Below are positions 38,512 through 47,500 of a stretch of DNA of 64,000 nt, one piece after another. The DNA lies in contig NZ_CP063398.1 of the NCBI RefSeq assembly GCF_021729845.1, positions 248,001-312,000 on the forward strand, given 5' to 3'. The position numbers were made by a program, and so were the translations under genes. How positions within the stretch are numbered: the first letter of the stretch is position 1; each line of letters begins with the position of its first letter. Source of the DNA: Rhizobium sp. SL42 (GTDB lineage: Bacteria > Pseudomonadota > Alphaproteobacteria > Rhizobiales > Rhizobiaceae). The notes below the pieces were generated by a model that saw nothing but the letters and a program-made list of their open reading frames with translations, had not been told where the DNA came from and searched no databases.

Positions 38512-39516
38512 GTGAAGCCTTTGAGCGATGAACAGTCTGTGTCCGACGTCATGACAACCTCCTCGCTGTGGTTTGAGGCGGAAGGGTGCTGTCGACTTCG
38601 CCACGAAAATCTGCCCCGTCCTCAGCAAGGCGAGCTCGGCGTTCGCACACTCTTCAGTGGCATCAGCCGCGGGACGGAAGCGCTTGTCTTTGCCGGTAAG
38701 GTTCCCGTCAGCGAACACGCACGCATGCGCGGACCCAACATGGGCGGCAGCTTTCCGTTTCCGGTCAAGTACGGCTATGCCGCCGTCGGACGGATCGAAG
38801 TGGGTCCGGCGGAGCTGATGCACCGCATGGTCTTTTGCCTTCATCCACACCAGGATGTCTTCGTGATCGCCGCAGATCAGGCATCAGTCCTTCCAGAAAC
38901 GGTGCCGGCAGACCGCGCGATCCTGGCTGCCAATATGGAAACTGCGCTCAATGTCGTCTGGGATGCCGGCATCCTGCCGGGCGACAAGGTAGCCGTCTTC
39001 GGCGCGGGCGTGGTCGGCAGCCTGATCGCATTCATTGCCTCCGGTATCGTAGGTACCGAAACCGTGCTTGTCGATCGCGACCCGAGCCGCGCCCGCCTCG
39101 CCGTAAGCCTTGGTCTGGGTTTCGTGGAGGCCTCGGCTCTTGAGGGCGAGTTTGATGTTCTGATCAATGCCTCCGGATCGTCCGAGGCCCTTGAAAGCGC
39201 GATCGGCCATGCCGGGATGGAAGCGCGCATCGTCGAAGCCAGCTGGTACGGCGACAGGCAGGCCAGCATCCCTCTCGGCGGTACCTTCCATTCCCGCCGG
39301 CTGCAAATCGTCAGCTCGCAGGTGGGGGCCATTTCTGCTGCTCGGCGTCCGCGCTGGAGCTTTGCACGCCGCATGGCCAAGGCGCTTGAACTCCTGGCCG
39401 ATCAACGTCTTGATGTACTGATTTCCGGTGAAACCGATTTCCGCGATCTTGAAACCGCTTATCCGCATATCCTGTCCTCGCAAGAGACCCTGTGCCATCG
39501 CATCCGCTACCGTTGA
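38512..39516 (+). CDS. MDR-superfamily dehydrogenase (zinc-binding alcohol dehydrogenase-like)
   Basis: The protein has 334 residues. It starts at GTG with GAGGAAG upstream. The N-terminal GroES-like fold includes SGISRGTEALVF near 50 and FPFPVKYGYAAVG near 80. The Rossmann fold follows with VAVFGAGVVGSLIAF near 165 and an acidic strand end (VLVDRD). The typical structural-zinc Cys cluster is absent, and no clear catalytic Cys/His pair is seen in place. It most resembles the BchC-like branch of MDR proteins. It opens a tightly coupled operon with the PTPS-like, glycosyltransferase and methyltransferase genes. A redox step on a side chain of the product is a reasonable guess. Confidence 0.8.
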   Translation: MKPLSDEQSVSDVMTTSSLWFEAEGCCRLRHENLPRPQQGELGVRTLFSGISRGTEALVFAGKVPVSEHARMRGPNMGGSFPFPVKYGYAAVGRIEVGPAELMHRMVFCLHPHQDVFVIAADQASVLPETVPADRAILAANMETALNVVWDAGILPGDKVAVFGAGVVGSLIAFIASGIVGTETVLVDRDPSRARLAVSLGLGFVEASALEGEFDVLINASGSSEALESAIGHAGMEARIVEASWYGDRQASIPLGGTFHSRRLQIVSSQVGAISAARRPRWSFARRMAKALELLADQRLDVLISGETDFRDLETAYPHILSSQETLCHRIRYR

Positions 39517-39527
39517 AAAGGGAAACC

Positions 39528-39926
39528 ATGTTTGCCGTTGAAGTCCGTGACCACATCATGATCGCCCATAGTCTGCCGCGTCCCGTGTTCGGCCCCGCCC
39601 AAGGTATGCATGGCGCAACCTTTGTGGTGGATGCCGCCTTTTTCACCCGCGATGTCGATGAGGATGGTCTGGCGGTCGACATCGGCGCGGCGAGCACGGT
39701 TCTGGCCGAAACCCTGAAGCCGCTGAACTATCAGAACCTTGACGAAGTCGCCGTCTTCAAGGGTAAGGTGACGACGACCGAAGTCATCGCCAAACACATT
39801 TTCGACCAGCTGGCGCAGGCCGTCGCCGACGGGCGTCTCGGCCCGGGCAGCCATCGCATCTGCAAGCTGAAGATTACACTGCACGAATCCCACGCAGCGC
39901 GCGGCTGGTACGAGGCCGACCTTTGA
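39528..39926 (+). CDS. 6-Pyruvoyltetrahydropterin synthase/QueD family protein, divergent
   Basis: The protein has 132 residues, the size of the family; the ATG at 39528 follows AAAAGGGAAACC. Family features seen are MIAHSLP (first zinc His), MHGATFVVDAAF in place of the usual HGHxY region, DIGAASTVLAETLKPLNYQNLDE (LDH-x-LN region, shown in part), and the C-terminal LHESHAARGWY with the conserved Glu. Two departures stand out: the last zinc His of HGH is replaced (HGA), and the catalytic Cys before it is absent. It may therefore catalyse a different reaction or bind a pteridine without classical lyase activity. It is the second gene of a coupled operon. Confidence 0.85.
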   Translation: MFAVEVRDHIMIAHSLPRPVFGPAQGMHGATFVVDAAFFTRDVDEDGLAVDIGAASTVLAETLKPLNYQNLDEVAVFKGKVTTTEVIAKHIFDQLAQAVADGRLGPGSHRICKLKITLHESHAARGWYEADL

Positions 39927-40966
39927 GGCGCAGCCTGACATTCGCCTATCCGGGAGCACTCGATCTCAACACCGGCGGTTATGCCTATGACCGACGCGTG
40001 ATCGAAAAACTTCGTGCAAGCGGCTGGGAAGTTGAGCTGCTTGGCCTCGGAGATGGCTTTCCGTTTCCCTCGGCTCAAACGCTGGCCATCGCCGAACGGC
40101 AGCTTTCCGCGCTCATGGATGACCAACTGCTCCTGATCGATGGATTGGCCTATGGTGTTCTGGACGGGTGGGCACGACAGCATGCGCAGCGTCTGAACAT
40201 CGTCGCGCTCGTGCACCATCCCCTTGCTCTCGAGACGGGCCTCAACGAAAGACGGCAACAGACCCTGCGCGCTTCGGAGACTGCGGCATTGTCGGCTGCT
40301 CGCCATGTCATCGTCACGTCCCACGCCACCGCGCGTGAACTCGTCAACCGATACGGCGTAGCAGAGGCCGATATCACGGTTGCTTTGCCTGGCACCGACC
40401 GGGCGCCGCCCGCCAAGGGGGATGGCGAACCACCCAGGATCGTGTCGATCGGGACGCTTTCGCCCCGCAAGGGACATGATGTGCTGATTGCCGCCCTGAA
40501 GGCAAACGAGGACCTTGCCTGGCAAGCCCGCATCGTCGGCAACCGTCATCTGGATCCGAACACGGCAAAAACACTCGAAGAGCAGATCGAGACACTCGGC
40601 TTGTCCGACCGGATCACCCTTGTCGGCGAATGTGACGACAGCCGGCTTGAGCTGGCGAAGGCTGATATCTTCGCGCTTGCCAGCCGCTATGAAGGCTATG
40701 GCATGGTGTTTGCCGAGGCGCTGTCGCAAGGCCTGCCGATCGTCGCCTGCCATGCCGGAGCCGTGCCCGACGTGGTGCCTGACGACGCGGGTATCCTGGT
40801 TGCCGTCGACGATGTCGCAGCTTTTGCAACCGCCCTTCGCAGGTTGCTGCTCAGCCCGCAAGAGCGGCTTGAGCGCGCCAGGGCGGCGGCCAAGGCCGGG
40901 GCTCTTCTGCCGAGTTGGGAGGACACGGCAGCTCACATCGGCCAAGCGCTGGACAAGATCCTATGA
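39923..40966 (+). CDS. Family 4-type glycosyltransferase
   Basis: The protein has 347 residues. Translation probably starts at TTG 39923, overlapping the stop of the PTPS-like gene (TTGA), which indicates coupling. It has a GT-B fold: an N-terminal domain with LNTGGYAYDRRVIEKL, an acceptor-side VALVHHPLALETG near 95, the donor-domain SIGTLSPRKGHDVLI near 175, and the EX7E motif in EGYGMVFAEALSQG near 255. It transfers a sugar from an activated nucleotide-sugar with retention. Its operon position suggests that the acceptor is the pteridine- or pyrimidine-derived product of the neighbours; this is inference. Confidence 0.9.
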   Translation: MRRSLTFAYPGALDLNTGGYAYDRRVIEKLRASGWEVELLGLGDGFPFPSAQTLAIAERQLSALMDDQLLLIDGLAYGVLDGWARQHAQRLNIVALVHHPLALETGLNERRQQTLRASETAALSAARHVIVTSHATARELVNRYGVAEADITVALPGTDRAPPAKGDGEPPRIVSIGTLSPRKGHDVLIAALKANEDLAWQARIVGNRHLDPNTAKTLEEQIETLGLSDRITLVGECDDSRLELAKADIFALASRYEGYGMVFAEALSQGLPIVACHAGAVPDVVPDDAGILVAVDDVAAFATALRRLLLSPQERLERARAAAKAGALLPSWEDTAAHIGQALDKIL

Positions 40967-41763
40967 GCGGTTTCGACAAGAACTGGCTGGCACTGCGGGA
41001 GCCTGCGGATCGCAGGGCTCGGGCTTTAGATCTGATCGACCGCCTGTGTGTGCACCTGGTTGCAGCAAAACCGCATCGTGCATTGCTGGATATCGGCTGC
41101 GGCACGGGCTCGACATTTCGAACCCTGTCTTCGTACGTACCGCCGGATACCACGTGGCATTTGCTGGACTATGACCCGTTGCTGCTTGCCGAAGCAGAAA
41201 GACGGATCGGTGAGAGACCGGCCGTCCGCTTCCAGCAGCACGACCTGAATGACCTGAAGAGCCTGCCGCTCGATGGCGTCACGGTTGTCACCGCCTCCGC
41301 GCTATTCGACCTCTGTTCGGCGGACTTTTGCAATCGTTTCATTGAGACGATCAGCCAACGTGGCAACGGGCTCTATGCGGCGCTCAACTATGATGGCGTG
41401 ATGCACTGGACGCAGCCTCATCCACTGGACGAGCAGGTGGTCGCCGATTTCAATCGCCACCAGCGCATCGACAAGGGTTTCGGTCCCGCCCTTGGGCCGG
41501 ACGCGACACAGCACCTTCGTCTCGGTCTGGAATGGAGCGGCTACATCGTCCGCGTCGCTCCGAGCCCGTGGATGCTGGGTCCTGCGGAAGCAGGACTGCA
41601 AGAAGAACTCTTGCGCGGCATGCTCAATCCCTTGATCGAGATCGGCAATCTGTCATCGACCCAGATCCGTGATTGGCTCGGTTTCCGGCTGGCATGCATC
41701 GCGCCTGCGGGCAGTTCATGCGTGGTTGGGCACACGGATCTCATCGCGCTGCGCAGGCGCTGA
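40963..41763 (+). CDS. Class I SAM-dependent methyltransferase
   Basis: The protein has 266 residues; its ATG overlaps the glycosyltransferase stop by four bases (ATGA). SAM motif I is ALLDIGCGTGSTFRTL near residue 40, followed by an acidic WHLLDYDP loop and the motif-III-like VTVVTASALFDLCSADF near 110. The last 48 bases overlap the convergent RibD-like gene. It is the fourth gene of the MDR-PTPS-glycosyltransferase-methyltransferase operon, so it probably methylates the same small product. Confidence 0.87.
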   Translation: MSGFDKNWLALREPADRRARALDLIDRLCVHLVAAKPHRALLDIGCGTGSTFRTLSSYVPPDTTWHLLDYDPLLLAEAERRIGERPAVRFQQHDLNDLKSLPLDGVTVVTASALFDLCSADFCNRFIETISQRGNGLYAALNYDGVMHWTQPHPLDEQVVADFNRHQRIDKGFGPALGPDATQHLRLGLEWSGYIVRVAPSPWMLGPAEAGLQEELLRGMLNPLIEIGNLSSTQIRDWLGFRLACIAPAGSSCVVGHTDLIALRRR

Positions 41764-42531
41764 CGTCACTCGCTCGTCCTGCCTAAGCCGACAATCGAAC
41801 AGGATGTCGCTGCCGAGATTATAGACGGTGGCCTTCGGCCGCGTTGCACCTGACAACTGGTCAATGGGTGGCAGGCAGATGCCCGTCGGCCCGGATCCGA
41901 TGATCAAGGGGGCAATCGCGACATGCAGCCGATCGACAAGCCCGCCTGCAATAAACCTCGCAATCGTCCGGGCGCCTCCCTCGACAAGAATACGACCGAG
42001 GCCACGTTCACCCAGCACATCGAGGATCTCTCGCGGATCGAGCCCATTCGCACGGCGACGGATGCGGATGACGTCGGCGCGGTAGCGCTTTTGCGCTGCG
42101 TCATGCGCCTGCAACAGGACGACCGGAGCGCCGCTGTCGTCAAACAGGCTCTCCTCACCGGAGAGTTCGGCGCGACAGTCGATAATGACACGCACGGGAT
42201 CGGGACCCTTGACGGCGCGCACCGACAGTCGCGGATCATCGCATTTGACGGTGCCGACACCTACGATCACCGCATCCACAAGCGCCCTGCAGCGATGCAG
42301 ATGCGCAATGCCGTCGGGACCGGATATGTCACGGGCGTCGCCGGTCGGCGTCGCCACTCGGCCGTCGAGTGATTGCCCCACCTGGGCCAGCACGAAAGGC
42401 TCGCTTGCGGTGGCAATCGGGCCGTACAGCGCCAGGGCCGGTTCACAATCCGACCCGTCCGCAAAGCCGCTCCCGCCGCGCAAGGCGAGAAGCCTTGCCC
42501 ACAGCCCGTCATTCATTTCGATCATTCGCAT
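41716..42531 (-). CDS. RibD C-terminal (reductase) domain protein
   Basis: The protein has 271 residues with only the reductase half of RibD (dihydrofolate-reductase-like fold); the deaminase zinc domain is absent. Motifs are FVLAQVGQSLDGRVAT near 45, the NADPH-binding ALVDAVIVGVGTVKCDDPRLSVR (in part) near 85, and RILVEGGARTIARFIAGG near 180. The enzyme would reduce a ribosyl side chain of a pyrimidine to ribityl, consistent with nearby RibA. Its 3' end overlaps the methyltransferase gene by 48 bases on the opposite strand. An AGGA lies nine bases before the chosen ATG; two further in-frame ATGs within six codons are possible starts. Confidence 0.87.
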   Translation of the reverse strand: MRMIEMNDGLWARLLALRGGSGFADGSDCEPALALYGPIATASEPFVLAQVGQSLDGRVATPTGDARDISGPDGIAHLHRCRALVDAVIVGVGTVKCDDPRLSVRAVKGPDPVRVIIDCRAELSGEESLFDDSGAPVVLLQAHDAAQKRYRADVIRIRRRANGLDPREILDVLGERGLGRILVEGGARTIARFIAGGLVDRLHVAIAPLIIGSGPTGICLPPIDQLSGATRPKATVYNLGSDILFDCRLRQDERVTSAPAQRDEIRVPNHA

Positions 42532-42552
42532 GCGTGCCAGTCCTGCGATCTT

Positions 42553-43092
42553 CTAGAGGATGCGATACAAGGTTTCGTCGCGTCGGATGACGTGATGGAA
42601 GACGACCGCTGCAAAATGCAACGCAAACAGCGTCAAAAGGATCCAGGCGCTCCATTGATGAATGGTCGACAAAGTGCCGGCGACATCCGGGGTCTTGCCG
42701 ATCGGGCTCCAGACCGGGATCAATCCGAACCAGTTGAGCGGAAAACCATGGGCATTGGTGGCGAGGAAGCCGCTCACCGGCATGACGACCAGGAAGACAT
42801 AGAGCAGGCCATGCACGAGGCCGGCAACGAACCGTTCAAGCGCCGGACCGTCGATCACTGGCATCCTGCCGGTCAGCCGCGCGCCTATGCGCAGCAGCAT
42901 CAGCCAGAGAACCAGAAAGCCGATGCTTTCATGGACCATGTAGAAGTCGAGCTTCACCGCGTCCTTGACGAAGCCGATCATCAGACCCAGTGGCCATGTG
43001 GCCAGCACCAGTCCGGCAATGATCCAATGCAGCAACCGCAGCCCGGACGGATATCTGCCTTCGTCCCCGAGCGGCTCTCCAAGCTTCGTCAT
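42553..43092 (-). CDS. Cytochrome b561 family membrane protein
   Basis: The protein has 179 residues and four predicted transmembrane helices. Heme-ligand histidines are visible in LRLLHWIIAGLV (helix 1), YMVHESIGFLVLWLMLLR (helix 2), GLVHGLLYVFLVVMPVSG (helix 3) and IHQWSAWILLTLFALHF (helix 4), the usual pattern of bacterial diheme b561 (YodB/CybB-like). It moves electrons between the quinone pool and periplasmic partners. The start MTKLGEP is chosen for alignment with family lengths; the ATG 48 bases upstream is also possible. It lies 21 bases before the RibD-like gene on the same strand, so they may be co-transcribed. Confidence 0.9.
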   Translation of the reverse strand: MTKLGEPLGDEGRYPSGLRLLHWIIAGLVLATWPLGLMIGFVKDAVKLDFYMVHESIGFLVLWLMLLRIGARLTGRMPVIDGPALERFVAGLVHGLLYVFLVVMPVSGFLATNAHGFPLNWFGLIPVWSPIGKTPDVAGTLSTIHQWSAWILLTLFALHFAAVVFHHVIRRDETLYRIL

Positions 43093-43279
43093 AGGCTCAA
43101 CTCGCTCCCACTGAACCGTTGACCAGATACCCCTCCGCATCTGATCACATCCGTTGATTTATCAGTGAAATAGGATGATCCGCTTCCGCGGCAATGTAAA
43201 CAGCACAGGCTTCTGCCGCCCGCCCGGTCACACTCTGGTGATCAGCCAGTCATCCCGCAACCATGGAGAATGCCAAAGA

Positions 43280-44476
43280 TCAGAGGGTCGCCGGAGCCCG
43301 CTGGAAAAACACGTAGGATCCTTTGGCGACCTTGAAGATGTCGCAGTTGCGCCGGACCTTGCCACCCTCTTCCAGCCGGAAGACCCCGAGCGAGCCTGAA
43401 AAACCTTCAGGTGCGGTCATGCGATCGACGAGAAAGGCATCGTCGCCATAGGTGTTGACCAGCCCGACCGCCATCGCCATCGCATCAAATCCGTAACCGG
43501 CCTGGGTCGATGCCGGCATACCATAACTTGTCATGTAACTCTTGCCGATACGGGCCTGGATGTTCTGGTCATAGCGACAGACGATGGCACCGGTCATCTT
43601 GGGATCGGAAAGATCCGCTGCTGTCAGTACCGTGCTTGCCACGACACGGCGCCCGGGCCTGGGCGGTTTTGCCAGATCGGTCTTCTTCAACACGTCGCCA
43701 GGCGACTTGACACCCGGCATCAGCACGACCATGTCGGCCTTGTTCCAGGCGGCAAGCTGCTTGGCGGGCACCTGGCCGCCGGCGACCTCGATGATCGGTT
43801 CGACCGTGCCGCCAAAGGCCTTGATCTGCCGCGCAATGCGCTCCGCCTCGATTTTCTCGGCAGGCGAAGACGCCAGGATCACCGCATGGGTCGAGCCTTC
43901 CGCCATGGCGAAGGAGGCGCCTTCGACCAGTCCGTCGACCGGACTGGAGACGAAGGAAAAGACATCCGGCGGCAGGGTCGCGTCGTTCATCTGGAAAGAG
44001 ATGACGGGGATCTGCCGGTCGCCGAACGTGCGCTTGATCGCTTCGAATTCCGGGCCACGAGCCGTGGTAATCAACAGTCCGATATTCTGACTTGCCAACG
44101 ATTTCGCCGCCGCCTCGATCGCTTCCGGCTTTTCCTGTGTTTCGAGCATGGTCAGCTTGACCTGCTGCGTGCCCAGCGAATTGACCGCAAGGGCGGCACC
44201 GTCGCGATATTCGCTATCTGCCTGCCGGCTCGGCTGGTCGTTGCGGCGAACGCCGAGATAGCCGATGCGCACGGATCCCGCACCCAGGGTCTGGTTGTAG
44301 AGCCCCGTATTGCTGACTGCGACGGCCGTTGCGGCCGCCCCGCCGGCCGCCGCCTTGTCGGCCTCGGTCGGCTTGAGATCATCGGTCTGGCAACCTGCCA
44401 GACCGATGAGAAATGTGACAACGATGGGGAGTTGGGCCAAACCTCCGCGCATGCTTTTGACTTGACCCTTCTTCAT
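43280..44476 (-). CDS. Periplasmic-binding-fold lipoprotein (penicillin-binding-protein-activator-like)
   Basis: The protein has 398 residues. A lipoprotein signal ends in LIGLAGC, with the lipidated Cys at about residue 29. The rest is a type I periplasmic-binding fold related to Leu/Ile/Val-binding proteins (IGYLGVRRND, GAALAVNSLG, LLITTARGPEFEAIKRTFG, AGYGFDAMAMAVGLVN). Such lipoproteins are annotated in alphaproteobacteria as LpoA-like activators or as orphan ABC substrate-binding proteins. No ABC permease is nearby. It lies 66 bases downstream of the second adhesin on the same strand. A shorter start at MRGGLAQ (44452) is possible. Confidence 0.77.
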   Translation of the reverse strand: MKKGQVKSMRGGLAQLPIVVTFLIGLAGCQTDDLKPTEADKAAAGGAAATAVAVSNTGLYNQTLGAGSVRIGYLGVRRNDQPSRQADSEYRDGAALAVNSLGTQQVKLTMLETQEKPEAIEAAAKSLASQNIGLLITTARGPEFEAIKRTFGDRQIPVISFQMNDATLPPDVFSFVSSPVDGLVEGASFAMAEGSTHAVILASSPAEKIEAERIARQIKAFGGTVEPIIEVAGGQVPAKQLAAWNKADMVVLMPGVKSPGDVLKKTDLAKPPRPGRRVVASTVLTAADLSDPKMTGAIVCRYDQNIQARIGKSYMTSYGMPASTQAGYGFDAMAMAVGLVNTYGDDAFLVDRMTAPEGFSGSLGVFRLEEGGKVRRNCDIFKVAKGSYVFFQRAPATL

Positions 44477-44542
44477 GCCGTCCCCACCCGTCTGTTTTCT
44501 GATTGTCCTTGTTTAACCACCAGTGGTGATCAGAGGCAAGGA

Positions 44543-47500
44543 TCAGACCTGCTGCTCGACTGGCTTATGCGTGCTGTCATCAAACAGTATGCGGATCGCC
44601 TCGTTGGTGTGGGTGTAATTCTGAAGGACCGCGACTGTGGTCCAGCTGTTGCCACCGCCATTTGTATCGACTTGCAGCAAGGTGTCGCTGCCACTCTGCA
44701 CAGCTTTGACATAGCCCGACGTTTCAAGGTCGGTCGTCTTGCTGATGCCGTCCAACAACGCAGTGAGATCAATCATGTCTTCGGAAGCATTGAAGTCCGT
44801 GATCACGTCCACAGCGTTCAGATCGCTCAGGATGAACGTGTCACTGCCTGCACCGCCTGTGAGGTAATCGATGCCTGTGCCGCCGGAAAGATCGTCGTTG
44901 CCGGATCCACCCACCAGGATATCGTTGCCCGATTCGCCGGACAAGAAGTCGTTGCCCGCTCCACCCAGCAAGACATCATTGCCATCGTAACCATAGAGCG
45001 TGTCATCTCCGGCACCGCCATCGAGAAAATCGTTGCCGGTCCAGCCATCGAGAAAATCGTCGCCACCCATACCATAGATAGCGTCGTCGCCAGAACCGCC
45101 ATCAATGTTGTTGTCATCAGAGTAACCGACAACAACATCATCACCCGCACCGGCTTGCACCTGATCCTTGATCCCGCTGCTGACAATGTTGATTACATCG
45201 CCATCGCCGTTGCGGTCGTTGGCATAATCCAACGAGCCAGAATTGTTCCAGTTGCCATTGTTCTGGATGTTGAAAGTTGTGCCGGCGCTCTCGATCGCAC
45301 TGAAGGCTACATAAGTGGTCTGAGTGACACCGTTTGTTGTCGCAGTCACCTGATAGACATAGAGGCCCGTGTCACCATTCGAGTCGTAGCTCCATCCACT
45401 CCAATAATTGCTGCGTGGATCACCTTCGATCATCTTGCCTTCTGTCGACAGCCAAGGTGTGTCTGTGGCCGAGACAACCAAGTAGGAATACTTGGTGTCA
45501 CTCGTCACGCCGCTGAAAAGCTTGGAAGCGTCAAAGTTAATGGAACTTGGCGAGTCGTTGTTGTCGACAAAAGCGTAGCGACCAGTTGCGCTTGTGCTCT
45601 CGTTGACGGTCACCGGCGTGGCTTCAGCCGCACCATTGACGGTGAACTCGACGACCTTGGTCGTGCCGTCCAGCGCGGTAACCGTGAAGCTATCGACCTT
45701 GGTCGTGCCGGCACCGAGGGACTGAACTGCGGCATTCGACACCGTGTAGGTGTAGGAGCCGTTCGACTGCAGAACCAGCGAACCGACATTGCCGTTCGCA
45801 GAGGTCACAGAGGTCTTGAACGAGTTCTGGCCGGCATCCACATCGCTGATCGAGATCGAGCCGGTGGCAACCAGGTTGCCAGAGACAACACTCACGTCTT
45901 CCGTGACAGCAGCATTGGTCGGCGTTCCGATGACGGCTGCGTCGTTGGCACCATTGACGGTGAACTCGACGACCTTGGTCGTGCCGTCCAGCGCGGTAAC
46001 CGTGAAGCTATCGACCTTGGTCGTGCCGGCACCGAGGGACTGAACTGCGGCATTCGACACCGTGTAGGTGTAGGAGCCGTTCGACTGCAGAACCAGCGAA
46101 CCGACATTGCCGTTCGCAGAGGTCACAGAGGTCTTGAACGAGTTCTGGCCGGCATCCACATCGCTGATCGAGATCGAGCCGGTGGCAACCAGGTTGCCAG
46201 AGACAACACTCACGTCTTCCGTGACAGCAGCATTGGTCGGCGTTCCGATGACGGCTGCGTCGTTGGCACCATTGACGGTGAACTCGACGACCTTGGTCGT
46301 GCCATCCAGCGCCGTAACCGTGAAGCTGTCGACCTTGGTCGTGCCGGCACCGAGGGACTGAACCGCGGCGTTCGACACCGTGTAGGTGTAGGAGCCGTTC
46401 GACTGCAGAACCAGCGAACCGACATTGCCGTTCGCAGAGGTCACAGAGGTCTTGAACGAGTTCTGGCCGGCATCCACATCGCTGATCGAGATCGAACCGG
46501 TGGCAACCAGATTGCCAGAGACAACACCCACGTCTTCCGTAACCGCAGCATTGGTCGGCGTGCCGATGACGGCTGCGTCGTTCGTCCCGTTGATCGTCAC
46601 ACTGATGGTTTCGCTTGCCGTGCCGTCGACCGACTTGACGGCAAGTGTGTCGGTCAGGCTCTTGCCGCCAGCCAATCCCTGAACATCGGCATTGGCGTTG
46701 TCGAGCGTGTATTTCCAGGCACCCGTCGCCGTGTCGAGCGTGAAGCTGCCGTACTTGCCGGCAAGCGAGGCCGGGGCTGCGAGCTGGTTTTCGCCCGTGT
46801 CCTTGTCGGAAACGGTGAGTGTACCTTCTGCAGTCTGGCCGCCATCTTCCGTGACCGAGCCACCCTTGCTGCCGCTGATCGATGCACCGTCATTCGTGCC
46901 GGTCACCGTCACCTTGACCAAGGCTGTGGTGCCATCGACAGCCTTGACTGTCAGCGTTTCGATGACCGCTTGGCCAGCCTTCAAAGCCTGCGTCGCGGCA
47001 AGGGTGTTGTCGAGACGATATTCCCACTTGCCGCTGTTCTGATTGAAGGTGAACTTGCCGTAGGTGCCGTTCAGCGCATTGCCTTCGATCTTGACAAACT
47101 TTGCCTCGCCGTCGTCGACATCCTTGATGTCGAGATCGCCCGATGCGTAGGACACGCCGTCTTCGACAACTGCACCGGTCTTTGTGCCGGTGATTTCAGC
47201 CGGATCGTTCGTGCCGTTGATGGTGACCTTGATCACCTGGCTATCAGTGCCATCGAACGAGCGTACCGTCAGGCTGTCGGTAACCGTATCGCCGGCGCCG
47301 AGTGCCTGAACCTTGCTGTTGTCGACCTTGTAGGTCCACTCGCCGGTCGTGGCATTGAAGGTGAACTTGCCATAGGTGCCAGCCAGGGCCCAGTCCGAGA
47401 CAGACTGGAACTTGGCTTCGCCGGCATCGACATCCTTGACCGACAGTGTGCCGCCAGCCGTCTGGACGCCGTCTTCGACAACGATGCCATCGGCCTTGCC

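Noticed and set aside
44477..44542. A weak dyad (ATCCTTG and CAAGGA) downstream of the second adhesin as a terminator
   Set aside because: The stem is only six bases with a long loop and there is no T-run, so read-through into the lipoprotein gene remains possible.
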